64,000 nucleotides of DNA, from assembly GCF_041154745.1 (NCBI RefSeq), contig NZ_AP031573.1, positions 4,960,001 to 5,024,000 of the forward strand. The letters are read 5' to 3'. The notes under the pieces were generated by a model, which made no database searches, was not told where the DNA came from, and saw only the letters and a list, made by a program, of their open reading frames with translations. Source of the stretch: Flavobacterium sp. CFS9. Its GTDB lineage: Bacteria; Bacteroidota; Bacteroidia; Flavobacteriales; Flavobacteriaceae. Below, in pieces: positions 17,280-25,165 of this stretch (the first letter of the stretch is position 1; every line of letters begins with the position of its first letter). A program made the position numbers and the translations under genes.

Positions 17280-18713
17280 ATGACAAATCTTGAAAAAATC
17301 TATTATGTAAACGCCGGACCGGGCGGAACCTTTCAAAAATCCGGAAACTATTATACGACACCTGCCGATGTCGACAACCTATTCAAACATCTTGAAGATC
17401 ACGACATCGAAAGACTGCTTGTATATTTCCATGGCGGACTGGTGAATGAAGCCAGTGGAATGGAATCGGCCGAAGTTATGCGTGCCAATTTCGTTGATGC
17501 TCCTTCCAAAACACATGCGATTACCTTTGTATGGGAAACAGGACTTTGGGAAATCATAGTCGAAAATCTTAGTGCCAAAAGCTCAGACAATCAATTCCAG
17601 AAAGTACTCAACTATGTCATTAAAATTGTAGGCAAAAAACTGGGCGTTGGTTCGCGTGGTGGCGGTGAAACAATGGATAACCTGACTATTGAAGCAGAAA
17701 AACGAAAAGAGTATCCGTTTGCTCAACTAAACAATCCCTCTGGAAATAGCCGTAGCGGAAACCTTTTGTTTGATGCCGAAGATGAAGAAACCTTTTTGGC
17801 CAAACTTGAGCAGGAAAGTAATACCTTGATCCGCGCAGAAGATGAGATGGCGACAGAAGAAATTGAAGTTGCAGACCCGGATTCCAATGCTGAAGATTCA
17901 AAAGGATTGTTGCTGACGATAGGTAAACTGGTAGCTCAAATTGCGTTTGCAGTACTAAAACGTTACGCGCAAGAAACCCATCACGATTTTTACCCAACCA
18001 TTGTAGAAGAGACCTTTAGAAAGATTTCGATCGACCGAGTAGGCAAATGGGGCTGGTCTGAAATGAAAGAAAAAGCCCAAAAAATGTTTGCTGATAATCA
18101 GGGACGTTCAGGTGACGATTTACATGCCGGGACCTATTTTCTTTCCTTATTAGAAAAACATTACCAAAACAGACAAACTGCAGGTAAAAAATTCGCTATT
18201 GAACTCGTAGGACATAGTGCGGGTTCTATCGCAATTTGCAACATGCTGGCCACAACATCCGAAAATTTTAAGGACTTAAAATACAACAATGTTATTTTTC
18301 TGGCGCCCGCCTGCAGAACCGACCTCTTCATTGCAAAAGGAATTCCTGCTAAACAAAAAGGAATTTATAAAAAATTCAAGATGTTTACCATGCGGGAAGA
18401 AAATGAGAAAAAAGATTATTGTGTTAAATACCTGTACACCTACTCCCTGCTCTACCTTGTATCGGGCTTATTCGAAAACGAAACGGATGCAAAGATAATG
18501 GGACTTCATGAACAGTTTAAGGCTGATAAACGCTATGAAAATTTCGCCGAATTGAAAACAATCAATAGCTTTATTTTTAGCAACAAACTCGCACTATCAG
18601 ATGATCTCATCAATACGGATAACAGCATGTGGACTGATTCTTTCCGCCACGGTGATTTTGACAACAACCCTGCCACTCTAAAATCAATTCTTTCCACTAT
18701 CAATATCGTTTAA
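17280..18713 (+). CDS. Alpha/beta-hydrolase-like protein, first gene of the caspase cluster
   Basis: This 477-residue soluble protein has no signal peptide. LLVYFHGGL (47-54) fits a beta-strand plus oxyanion HGG loop; ELVGHSAGSIAICNML places a GHSAG nucleophile elbow at 311-315 (Ser313); RHGDFDNN places a His (457) near the C-terminus. Together these fit the Ser-His triad of an alpha/beta hydrolase (lipase, esterase or peptidase). Residues about 100-240 form a large insertion rich in Glu/Asp, poorly ordered in appearance. The caspase gene begins 2 bp after its stop, so the two are co-expressed. An effector role is inferred. The substrate is unknown. Confidence 0.7.
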   Translation: MTNLEKIYYVNAGPGGTFQKSGNYYTTPADVDNLFKHLEDHDIERLLVYFHGGLVNEASGMESAEVMRANFVDAPSKTHAITFVWETGLWEIIVENLSAKSSDNQFQKVLNYVIKIVGKKLGVGSRGGGETMDNLTIEAEKRKEYPFAQLNNPSGNSRSGNLLFDAEDEETFLAKLEQESNTLIRAEDEMATEEIEVADPDSNAEDSKGLLLTIGKLVAQIAFAVLKRYAQETHHDFYPTIVEETFRKISIDRVGKWGWSEMKEKAQKMFADNQGRSGDDLHAGTYFLSLLEKHYQNRQTAGKKFAIELVGHSAGSIAICNMLATTSENFKDLKYNNVIFLAPACRTDLFIAKGIPAKQKGIYKKFKMFTMREENEKKDYCVKYLYTYSLLYLVSGLFENETDAKIMGLHEQFKADKRYENFAELKTINSFIFSNKLALSDDLINTDNSMWTDSFRHGDFDNNPATLKSILSTINIV

Positions 18714-18715
18714 TT

Positions 18716-19762
18716 ATGAATTATGCTATTGTAATAGGAATCGACCACTATGAGAAAAAACCGCTGTCAGGTGCTGTAGCGGATGCTAAAGCTTTCGCCA
18801 ACTGGCTGGAAACAAAAGGTGGGGTACTAAAAGATAACCTCAAACTGTTTGTATCAGACAGCGAAGACCTGCTCGTTAGCGGTCCCGAAATTGACATAGC
18901 CATCAATAAAATGAATACCGTTGCCAGAAAAAACAATGAAAAAAACAGATTGTATTTTTATTTCTCCGGACATGGTATAGGCGTCACTTTTGAGAATACG
19001 GCATTGTGCCTCCGTCTCTGGCCGGCACTAATCAACCATTGCATTTCAGGTATGGATTACCGTACCTGGTTTACTAATGCAGGTGCGTTTGATGAGATCC
19101 TTATTTTCTTTGATTGCTGTCGTGAACACGATACGCTGATTAAAGGAAATTCCCCTACTGGCCCCTGGAATCTCCCGGTGGGTAATAGAAATCCACAAGT
19201 CCTTATTTGTAATTCTACCGCCTATGGCAAACTGAGCTATGAGATAGTTATTGATCCGGTAACAGACAATCCATCAGACGATGTTACAACCGACGAACAA
19301 CCAAAAGAATCAGAGTCTGACAAAAAAAGAGGAGCTTTTACCACTTTTCTTATTGACAGTCTCAATGGTGATGCCGACAGTGATGCAACCGGGCAAATTA
19401 CGGCAATGAATCTTATGAATCATATCCGGAACAATTTCAAGAGCCATGCCGAAAAGTTCAAAAAAATACAGGATGCCTCAGCCGATTCTCTAAATGGCGG
19501 GGATCAGATTCTAATTTGTAACGTTCCTGTAAAACTGCCAAAGTACAATTGCGAAATTACTTTTGAGCGTAACTCTAATGTCACACTCTACGGTCCGAAC
19601 CTCGAAAAAGTCTGGCACGGTGATGTTATCATAGGACAGGTTTTACAGCTAAAAGGACTAGCTAAAGGTTTTTATCAGCTCAAAGACAATACCGATACTG
19701 CAGCACCACCCAAAACTTTTATCAATTACTCTCCAAAAACCATCAGTTATGAACGATTTTGA
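18716..19762 (+). CDS. Caspase-like cysteine protease (peptidase C14 family)
   Basis: Residues 1-200 of this 348-residue protein match the caspase/metacaspase p20 fold: YAIVIGIDHYEKKPLSGAVADA at the start, LYFYFSGHGIG with the catalytic His86, and ILIFFDCCREHD with the catalytic Cys135 (second Cys of DCC). A second block, RGAFTTFLIDSLNGD, fits the p10-like part. An acidic Asp/Glu-rich loop (about 180-205) separates them and could be a processing site. Residues about 275-348 form an extra beta-rich domain resembling the N-terminus of the next protein (KGFYQLK against KGIYQLK). It overlaps the next gene by 14 bp. Bacterial C14 proteases are often effectors of conflict systems. Confidence 0.85.
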   Translation: MNYAIVIGIDHYEKKPLSGAVADAKAFANWLETKGGVLKDNLKLFVSDSEDLLVSGPEIDIAINKMNTVARKNNEKNRLYFYFSGHGIGVTFENTALCLRLWPALINHCISGMDYRTWFTNAGAFDEILIFFDCCREHDTLIKGNSPTGPWNLPVGNRNPQVLICNSTAYGKLSYEIVIDPVTDNPSDDVTTDEQPKESESDKKRGAFTTFLIDSLNGDADSDATGQITAMNLMNHIRNNFKSHAEKFKKIQDASADSLNGGDQILICNVPVKLPKYNCEITFERNSNVTLYGPNLEKVWHGDVIIGQVLQLKGLAKGFYQLKDNTDTAAPPKTFINYSPKTISYERF

Positions 19763-21152
19763 TCCTAAATACTCCATTCGTATTTCTTTCAAACAGCCTC
19801 TGGAAGGCTTACAGCTTGTACTTGTTGATGGAACACTGAACAAAATTGTAGAGGAAGAGACGCAACAACTTGAACTTTCACTGGTAAAAGGAATTTACCA
19901 ATTAAAAGCTTCTTTTATAGACTACTTCGAAGAATACTTTCTCAACGTGAGTCAGGACGAGCATTTTGTTCTGGATTATCATTATCCAATGACTTCTCCC
20001 AGTATGGAATTTGCAACAACTCATGAATATTTTTCGAACCCAGCTGAAATGTGGAGCCGAAAATGTACCTATAACGACAAAAATCAAATCCCAAATTTCT
20101 TTTTCTTTGCTGCGGCTTATGACAGGGATTTTCCAAATAAAGAACAAACCGTCACAAACCTTTTAACAAACTTTTCTCTCTATGATCCTAACGGTAAACT
20201 GTATATTCGTTTCAGGGATAAAAATTCGTTTATCGATCCGGATGCAGCTGTAATGGTTTTTTCTGCCCAACTCAACAATGGAATGTATTTCCTTCAATAT
20301 GAAAAAGAAAAGGAACGCAGGATTTTCCCCTTTTATATCTATGACCGGTTCCAAACCCAGTTTTTACTGCGTTACAAACAAACACCCGATTTTTCCAACA
20401 GTTTTTTCTACTATGACAATAAGTTTGGATTTAACCGAACGGACCACCAATACCTGTTGCTGGACAAGATACAATATGCTTACAAGGACTACAGCAACTA
20501 TAAACTGCTAACCCCTTCGGACCGCTCTGCTATAAAAAAGCACCCTTATTTGGTTGCCTTGCTCATCATTCTTCATATAGCCACTGAAAACCAACAGGAT
20601 AGTAAAGAATTTACTGGTTCCCAAATACTATTTCTACCCGATATTGCAATACTCACAGCCTTAAAAGACAGCAAGCAACAAATCAATTCAGACGAATTAC
20701 CGATCGTTTCAGCGATAATGGCCAAGTGTATGGTAACTGCCGGAAAAAAAATGGAATTCAGACCCGGATCTATAATGGATCGTGTGCTGGACACTTTAAG
20801 TTTTGATATCTTCTGGAACAATTTTTCAGCTGTAGAAGACCTCTCGCTTATGGAAAAATTATATAACGATTTGCTCGACAAATCAAAACTTTATGGTAAA
20901 AACCTCAAAAGAAAAGCGGCACAAATCATTACCAATTCAATAGCACCAGAATTATTAAAGGAAGAGCACCTCAACAGTTTATTAGGAAACACTCCTACTG
21001 ACACATCAGAGAGTGATACCAAATTTATAGAGGCTATCAATAGTGTTGGCAACGTATCGCAAATCTCCAACAAACTCAATCTTCCTCCCACAACTGTTCT
21101 CCGCAACTATGAAAAGTATGATGATATTTACAAAAAAATGAATCTGAAATAA
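19749..21152 (+). CDS. Unrecognised protein of the caspase cluster
   Basis: I do not recognise this 467-residue protein. Residues 1-75 look like the C-terminal domain of the upstream caspase: both have a YxxxIxF strand, a Lys-containing loop and a KGxYQLK segment. The centre (80-250) is rich in aromatic residues and beta-like (NGMYFLQYEKEKERRIFPF). From about 255 it becomes helical. The last 30 residues (NVSQISNKLNLPPTTVLRNY) resemble a helix-turn-helix, though this could be a protein-interaction helix pair. The start overlaps the caspase gene by 14 bp, so translation is probably coupled and the product may be the caspase's partner or substrate. Confidence 0.65.
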   Translation: MNDFDPKYSIRISFKQPLEGLQLVLVDGTLNKIVEEETQQLELSLVKGIYQLKASFIDYFEEYFLNVSQDEHFVLDYHYPMTSPSMEFATTHEYFSNPAEMWSRKCTYNDKNQIPNFFFFAAAYDRDFPNKEQTVTNLLTNFSLYDPNGKLYIRFRDKNSFIDPDAAVMVFSAQLNNGMYFLQYEKEKERRIFPFYIYDRFQTQFLLRYKQTPDFSNSFFYYDNKFGFNRTDHQYLLLDKIQYAYKDYSNYKLLTPSDRSAIKKHPYLVALLIILHIATENQQDSKEFTGSQILFLPDIAILTALKDSKQQINSDELPIVSAIMAKCMVTAGKKMEFRPGSIMDRVLDTLSFDIFWNNFSAVEDLSLMEKLYNDLLDKSKLYGKNLKRKAAQIITNSIAPELLKEEHLNSLLGNTPTDTSESDTKFIEAINSVGNVSQISNKLNLPPTTVLRNYEKYDDIYKKMNLK

Positions 21153-21170
21153 TCTAAAAACTAATTACTC

Positions 21171-21227
21171 TATAGAAACATAGCATGTTTTTGCAAATGC
21201 AAAGCCTATGTTTCTGTGGGCTAAAAC
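21171..21227. repeat. Dispersed intergenic repeat, short copy
   Basis: An AGAAACATAG / CTATGTTTCT inverted repeat encloses TTGCAAATGCAAAG, which also resembles the end of the repeats at 952-1031 and 48785-48885. It fills most of the 117-bp gap inside the caspase cluster and could attenuate or end transcription between its third and fourth genes. Confidence 0.45.
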
Positions 21228-21269
21228 GAATTATACTCAACAAATTAATAAACTAAAACCACATTCATA

Positions 21270-21815
21270 ATGACTGATGACGAAATTATAGAAAAGAAAA
21301 ACGAACTTATGGAAGAACACTGGACAGAAAACCTCCACCAGTCCTTACAAGATTTTCATCCTGATGTAGCCCAAAAAATAGTCGATTCAATGGATGATAA
21401 TGAGATCTATGTAAAAGTAAATCACAGAAGGTTTCAGGAAGATTATATTGCCAATTACTTAGCTTTTTTATGGGACATTAGTAAAGAAGCCTTCTGGAAA
21501 CATATCATCATCTCACTGGATCCTGAAATTGGCATCTTATGGGGTAGTTCTATGCCACACTTTGAAAAAATGTGCAGAAACAGAATTCCCGAAGATGTAT
21601 TGGAAGCAGTTATACTTTTTTTGATTCACGATAAAAGTAAATTCGCGCAGGATACTGAAGCAATAGGGTGCGTTCTAAGAGCTCAGGCAAAAAGATTTAA
21701 CCGCTTGGATGAAATAAAAAATTATGTTCGCTCTCTAAACCTACCGGAAGAAACTGAAATCATCAATCAAATCGAACAATTAATAGAAACTGAACCTGGC
21801 TATTCTTTTTACTAA
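21270..21815 (+). CDS. Unknown protein, tandem paralogue 1 of the caspase cluster
   Basis: This 181-residue, acidic, apparently all-helical cytosolic protein has no signal peptide or membrane segment. It is a clear paralogue of the next gene along its whole length: shared blocks include EHWTE, LQDFHPDVA, KIVDSMD, RIPED and DTEAIGC. Trp, His and Tyr are frequent (LWDISKEAFWKH). I recognise no family. Its downstream neighbour starts 37 bp later. Tandem duplicates of this sort in conflict loci may be immunity or specificity proteins, but this is inference. Confidence 0.65.
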   Translation: MTDDEIIEKKNELMEEHWTENLHQSLQDFHPDVAQKIVDSMDDNEIYVKVNHRRFQEDYIANYLAFLWDISKEAFWKHIIISLDPEIGILWGSSMPHFEKMCRNRIPEDVLEAVILFLIHDKSKFAQDTEAIGCVLRAQAKRFNRLDEIKNYVRSLNLPEETEIINQIEQLIETEPGYSFY

Positions 21816-21852
21816 AGCTATACAGCCAGACTAACAAACACTTTATTTCATA

Positions 21853-22398
21853 ATGACAGATAACGAAATTATAAAAAAGAAAGAGGAACTAATGTCGGAG
21901 CACTGGACCGAAGATTTACACCGCTCTTTACAAGACTTTCATCCTGATGTAGCCCGAAAAATAGTCGATTCGATGGACCATCATGACATCTATATAAAAG
22001 TCAATCTAAGACACTGCCAGGAAGATTATATAGCAGATTACTTAGAATACTTATGGGATATTAGCGAAGATGCCTACTGGAGACATATCAGTATTTCATT
22101 AGATACTGAAGTGGGGCTATTGTGGAGCGATAATATGTCACATTTAAAAAGATTGTGCACCACCAGAATTCCGGAAGATATATTGATGGCGGTTATTCTT
22201 TTTTTGATTGATGATGAAAGAAACATCTATCAGGATACAGAGGCAATTGGCTGTATCTTAAAAGCTCAGGCAGAAAAGTTTGACCGATTAGAAGAAATAC
22301 TCTCTTACATTAAATGCCTAAACCTAAAAGACGAAAGCGACATCATAAATCAGGTCGAAGAATTAATTAAAAAAGAATTCAATTACTATTTTTTCTAA
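21853..22398 (+). CDS. Unknown protein, tandem paralogue 2 of the caspase cluster
   Basis: This second copy, also 181 residues, keeps the same start (MTDNEIIKKKEELM) and helical plan as its neighbour, with changes spread along the length rather than focused, so the duplication is not very recent. The stop codon overlaps the ATG of the next gene (TAATG), so it is translationally coupled to the membrane-associated protein. I cannot assign a function. Confidence 0.65.
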   Translation: MTDNEIIKKKEELMSEHWTEDLHRSLQDFHPDVARKIVDSMDHHDIYIKVNLRHCQEDYIADYLEYLWDISEDAYWRHISISLDTEVGLLWSDNMSHLKRLCTTRIPEDILMAVILFLIDDERNIYQDTEAIGCILKAQAEKFDRLEEILSYIKCLNLKDESDIINQVEELIKKEFNYYFF

Positions 22399-23483
22399 TG
22401 AACTATAACCATTTTACCATAAGCTATATTACAGCACTGCAAAAAAATCTGCAAATTGAAATCGTCGATGATGACGCTTTATTCTTCCCCGATTTCATTC
22501 GAACTGAAGATTTAGAAAATTTAAAAACGGAATTACAGGAAATCTGGGAACACTCAGAGTCTTCCATTACCATATTAAAAAACAAAGAAGATGCAAAAAT
22601 CCAACTTGGACTTTTTGGATCGGTTACTGATTTTGATTTAGCGTTAAAAACCGGTTACTTATTAGGTGATCGTGTTGTAGTTATAGACTACATTTTTGAA
22701 AGAATTATCAATAAGAAACCCTTAAACGAAATTAATATCCCTTATCTGGGCAGCATAAGCTCTAATCTGGTTTTGGCCCTTGAACTGGCTAAGAAAGGAC
22801 GCTTTGTTATCATTCCAAATCCTTTTAGCTGGAATGAAGATTCAAAAAAAATTATCGCCGAGACTGCCGGAAAAACAATGATGTCTGTTGAGCTAATGAG
22901 CTTGCTGAATATGTTATCCATCACCAAAATTTGTAAACTCCATCCTTATACCATAGCGGAGTCTGTTGAAAATTACGAAAGCATCATATCAAACCAGATA
23001 AGTCATACCGATGCGATGGACAAAACAACTGAAGAGTATGCATATCAAGGGATTCTGGGAGGTTTATTAACTGAAAAATTAATCAATGAAGCCGAATTCC
23101 AAACGCTATTAGACATCCCCTTAACCGAATATGCAGAAGTTATAGCGCTACAACAGAATTTTTATACCGAATACCTGAAAAGAATAACATTTGGAGGAGC
23201 GCTAAAGGCAGAAAATAATATTGAAGAATTAAAAAATGAGGTTTTAAATTTAATCGAAGAACGGAACAAAAATGTTTATAAAAAAATAATAGAAAAAGCA
23301 GGAATAATGACCGGAATTGGAGGTGCCGCGCTATCGCTATTGCCAATAATGATTGCTGTCTCTGCTCCGGTAGTATCAACAGGTACTGTTCTGGCAGCAT
23401 CCGGTACATTCGCCGCTTTATTTAAAAGCAAAGAACTTGAAGGAACTCCTGTAATCAATGTTTTTACGAAACTAATTACCTAA
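22398..23483 (+). CDS. Unknown protein with hydrophobic C-terminal hairpin, last gene of the caspase cluster
   Basis: This 361-residue protein has a soluble N-terminal part of about 295 residues. It starts with a short beta/alpha region (LQIEIVDDDALFFPDF) and continues as a helical domain. A coiled-coil-like stretch (ENNIEELKNEVLNLIEERNK) precedes two hydrophobic segments at about 303-341 (GIGGAALSLLPIMIAVSAP and VLAASGTFAALF), which could insert in a membrane. The layout (sensor or regulatory domain plus C-terminal membrane hairpin) suits a pore-forming or membrane-targeting effector. It shares the TAATG junction with the preceding gene. I do not recognise the family. Confidence 0.6.
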   Translation: MNYNHFTISYITALQKNLQIEIVDDDALFFPDFIRTEDLENLKTELQEIWEHSESSITILKNKEDAKIQLGLFGSVTDFDLALKTGYLLGDRVVVIDYIFERIINKKPLNEINIPYLGSISSNLVLALELAKKGRFVIIPNPFSWNEDSKKIIAETAGKTMMSVELMSLLNMLSITKICKLHPYTIAESVENYESIISNQISHTDAMDKTTEEYAYQGILGGLLTEKLINEAEFQTLLDIPLTEYAEVIALQQNFYTEYLKRITFGGALKAENNIEELKNEVLNLIEERNKNVYKKIIEKAGIMTGIGGAALSLLPIMIAVSAPVVSTGTVLAASGTFAALFKSKELEGTPVINVFTKLIT

Positions 23484-23827
23484 ATCTACTGAGTGATACG
23501 TGCTAAAATACTCTTCACCACATGAAAACATAAGGTATTTTAGAAAACCCATAATCTATATTTCTCCTATGTTTATGAAGGTATTGATTAAAAAGATTGA
23601 AAAATTGGTATAATCTGCCATATCTGCGTTTGAAAAAAACATTTAATACAGAGACGTTTATGGCGCTTATAATTTCTGAAAACAAAAAATACGCAAAGTC
23701 AGAAACATTTACTCAGCCTTTCAATTCAACTCTTCGGAGAGTAGGAAAATAATAAACCAAATGAATACGATTGTCATTTGGTTTATTATTTTAAGTATTA
23801 AAGAGTCCCCTATTTATAGAAAATCCA
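23484..23827. other. Intergenic region after the caspase cluster
   Basis: About 340 bp separate the cluster from the transposase gene. Apart from the strong hairpin at 23746-23792, I see no gene. A fragment resembling the CTATGTTTCT repeat occurs near 23549-23576. The left end of the IS element should lie in this region, but I could not match it to a right end. Confidence 0.35.
23746..23792. terminator. Long perfect hairpin between caspase cluster and IS1 transposase
   Basis: A 19-bp perfect stem (AAAATAATAAACCAAATGA and complement) with a 9-nt loop lies about 260 bp after the last cluster gene and about 35 bp beyond the minus-strand transposase stop. T-rich arms suit a bidirectional terminator between the convergent genes. 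It could alternatively be part of the insertion element. Confidence 0.6.
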
Positions 23828-24505
23828 TCAAACCCAAAAATAAATCTTCAAGACAGCTGTGAAAACTGCTATACTTTTACTAAAGCAAATTGTCCTGCGG
23901 TTGAGTCTTTTCAGATGAGTTCTAAGTGTCAAATTTTTCCTCTCAATATGATTTGTCCCAAAACGTTTTACCGAATGCAATTTCTGATCAATCAGATACC
24001 TGTAATTTTTGAGTCTGTCCGTAAATATTTTCTTTGCTTCTGATAATTTTAAAGTATCCAAAACTCGATTAAATGTTTTATTCGTTCTCTTTCCAAGATT
24101 AAAACTTACCACTGTTCCAGAATTCTTTTCCAAAGCATACACCAGCCAAATGTAATTTTTCTTGTACCTGATATAAGTACAAAGTTCGTCTACTTCATAA
24201 GTTTTACCTTTACTGATAATTGGTTTGCTAATACTTCTGGCAATTGAAACAATCCTTTTTAATAATGTTGTGGTGGATATTTTCAATATTCTTGCGGTGC
24301 TTCTTATTCCTAAACCTTCTTTGGTTAATTGAATGATACTTGTATTTATAGCTACCTTATAAGCTTGATAAGTATAATTTTCAACTCTGGTTTTCCCACA
24401 TACTTTACAAATATATCTTTGACTGCCAGACTTTGTCTTTCCATACTTTATCATGTTTGGAATGTCGCCAACACATCTGAAACATCTAGTCTGATTTGAA
24501 CTCAT
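23828..24505 (-). CDS. IS1-family transposase
   Basis: This 225-residue single-frame transposase starts with two CxxC pairs (CFRCVGDI and CKVCGKTRVE), the InsA-like zinc finger. An HTH segment follows (LGIRSTARILKISTTTLLKRI). The catalytic part has the DDE-type motif TYEVDELCTY and the characteristic IS1 C-terminus IERKNLTLRTHLKRLNRRT. All key motifs look intact and there is no frameshift, so it may still be active. Terminal inverted repeats and a target duplication could not be found by eye, so the element's exact limits are open. It lies between the caspase cluster and an RHS toxin locus, both typical cargo neighbourhoods for mobile DNA. Confidence 0.88.
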   Translation of the reverse strand: MSSNQTRCFRCVGDIPNMIKYGKTKSGSQRYICKVCGKTRVENYTYQAYKVAINTSIIQLTKEGLGIRSTARILKISTTTLLKRIVSIARSISKPIISKGKTYEVDELCTYIRYKKNYIWLVYALEKNSGTVVSFNLGKRTNKTFNRVLDTLKLSEAKKIFTDRLKNYRYLIDQKLHSVKRFGTNHIERKNLTLRTHLKRLNRRTICFSKSIAVFTAVLKIYFWV

Positions 24506-24538
24506 TTTTTTCGATTTAAGACATTATAAAATAAAAAA

Positions 24539-24554
24539 ACAGCCCGAAGGCTGT
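24539..24554 (-). terminator. Rho-independent terminator of the RHS/immunity operon
   Basis: An ACAGCC/GGCTGT stem with a TTCG tetraloop on the minus strand is followed by a run of seven T residues. It lies about 155 bp after the putative immunity gene and just upstream of the transposase gene. Confidence 0.8.
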
Positions 24555-24707
24555 CTTAATTTTTATGCGATATTAATATAATTCATTGATAATATGTAAA
24601 TGTTAGATGCAATAATTGACCACCAACATATCTGATACATTACCTATTTATCAGATAATTAAATCGTTATTTTAGAGAAACATCTAATATAGAAGATTAC
24701 CTATTAT

Positions 24708-25154
24708 TCAAGATATTTCTAAAGAGTTAATATTAACTATCTCATATAATTTTTGATTAATAATTGTCTCTTTCAATTTACTTTTAATTTCTTGTGATAA
24801 ATCTGAAAAACTCAATGGCTTAACAGGAAAAGCAACTAAATGATAATTGGTATCTTTAAAATTATTTAAGACTGTTTTGTCAAAAGCATATAAACCTTTT
24901 CGCGCCATTGTTATAAAATCATTTAAATACCTCTCGTCAGGTTTTGATTTTAAAATTTTATCTAAATCCTCATTTAATTTAATTTCAGATATATCAGGTA
25001 AATTTCTAAAATATAAAACTAATATTTCATAATTTTTAGATTTTTCAATAGATTTCGGCAATTTCCCACCACCAGAAGCAACAAATGCTATGTTATTCGC
25101 ATCGCTAAAAAACCAATCTATGTCTAAAGATTGTTGTTCAATTTCACTAATCAT
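24708..25154 (-). CDS. Putative immunity protein of the RHS deaminase toxin
   Basis: This 148-residue cytosolic protein has no signal peptide. Its start is 11 bp after the stop of the RHS gene, the usual place of the cognate immunity gene of a polymorphic toxin. It begins ISEIEQQSLDIDWFFSD, continues with FVASGGGKLP and has a helical C-terminus. I do not recognise a named immunity family, so the assignment rests on position, size and the toxin-like end of the upstream gene. The terminator at 24539 lies downstream. Confidence 0.6.
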   Translation of the reverse strand: MISEIEQQSLDIDWFFSDANNIAFVASGGGKLPKSIEKSKNYEILVLYFRNLPDISEIKLNEDLDKILKSKPDERYLNDFITMARKGLYAFDKTVLNNFKDTNYHLVAFPVKPLSFSDLSQEIKSKLKETIINQKLYEIVNINSLEIS

Positions 25155-25165
25155 ATTATCTAATT

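Noticed and set aside
23600..24720. Precise IS1 ends with terminal inverted repeats and target duplication
   Set aside because: I compared the flanks by eye and found no matching inverted ends; similar-looking CCTATTTAT segments are in the wrong orientation.
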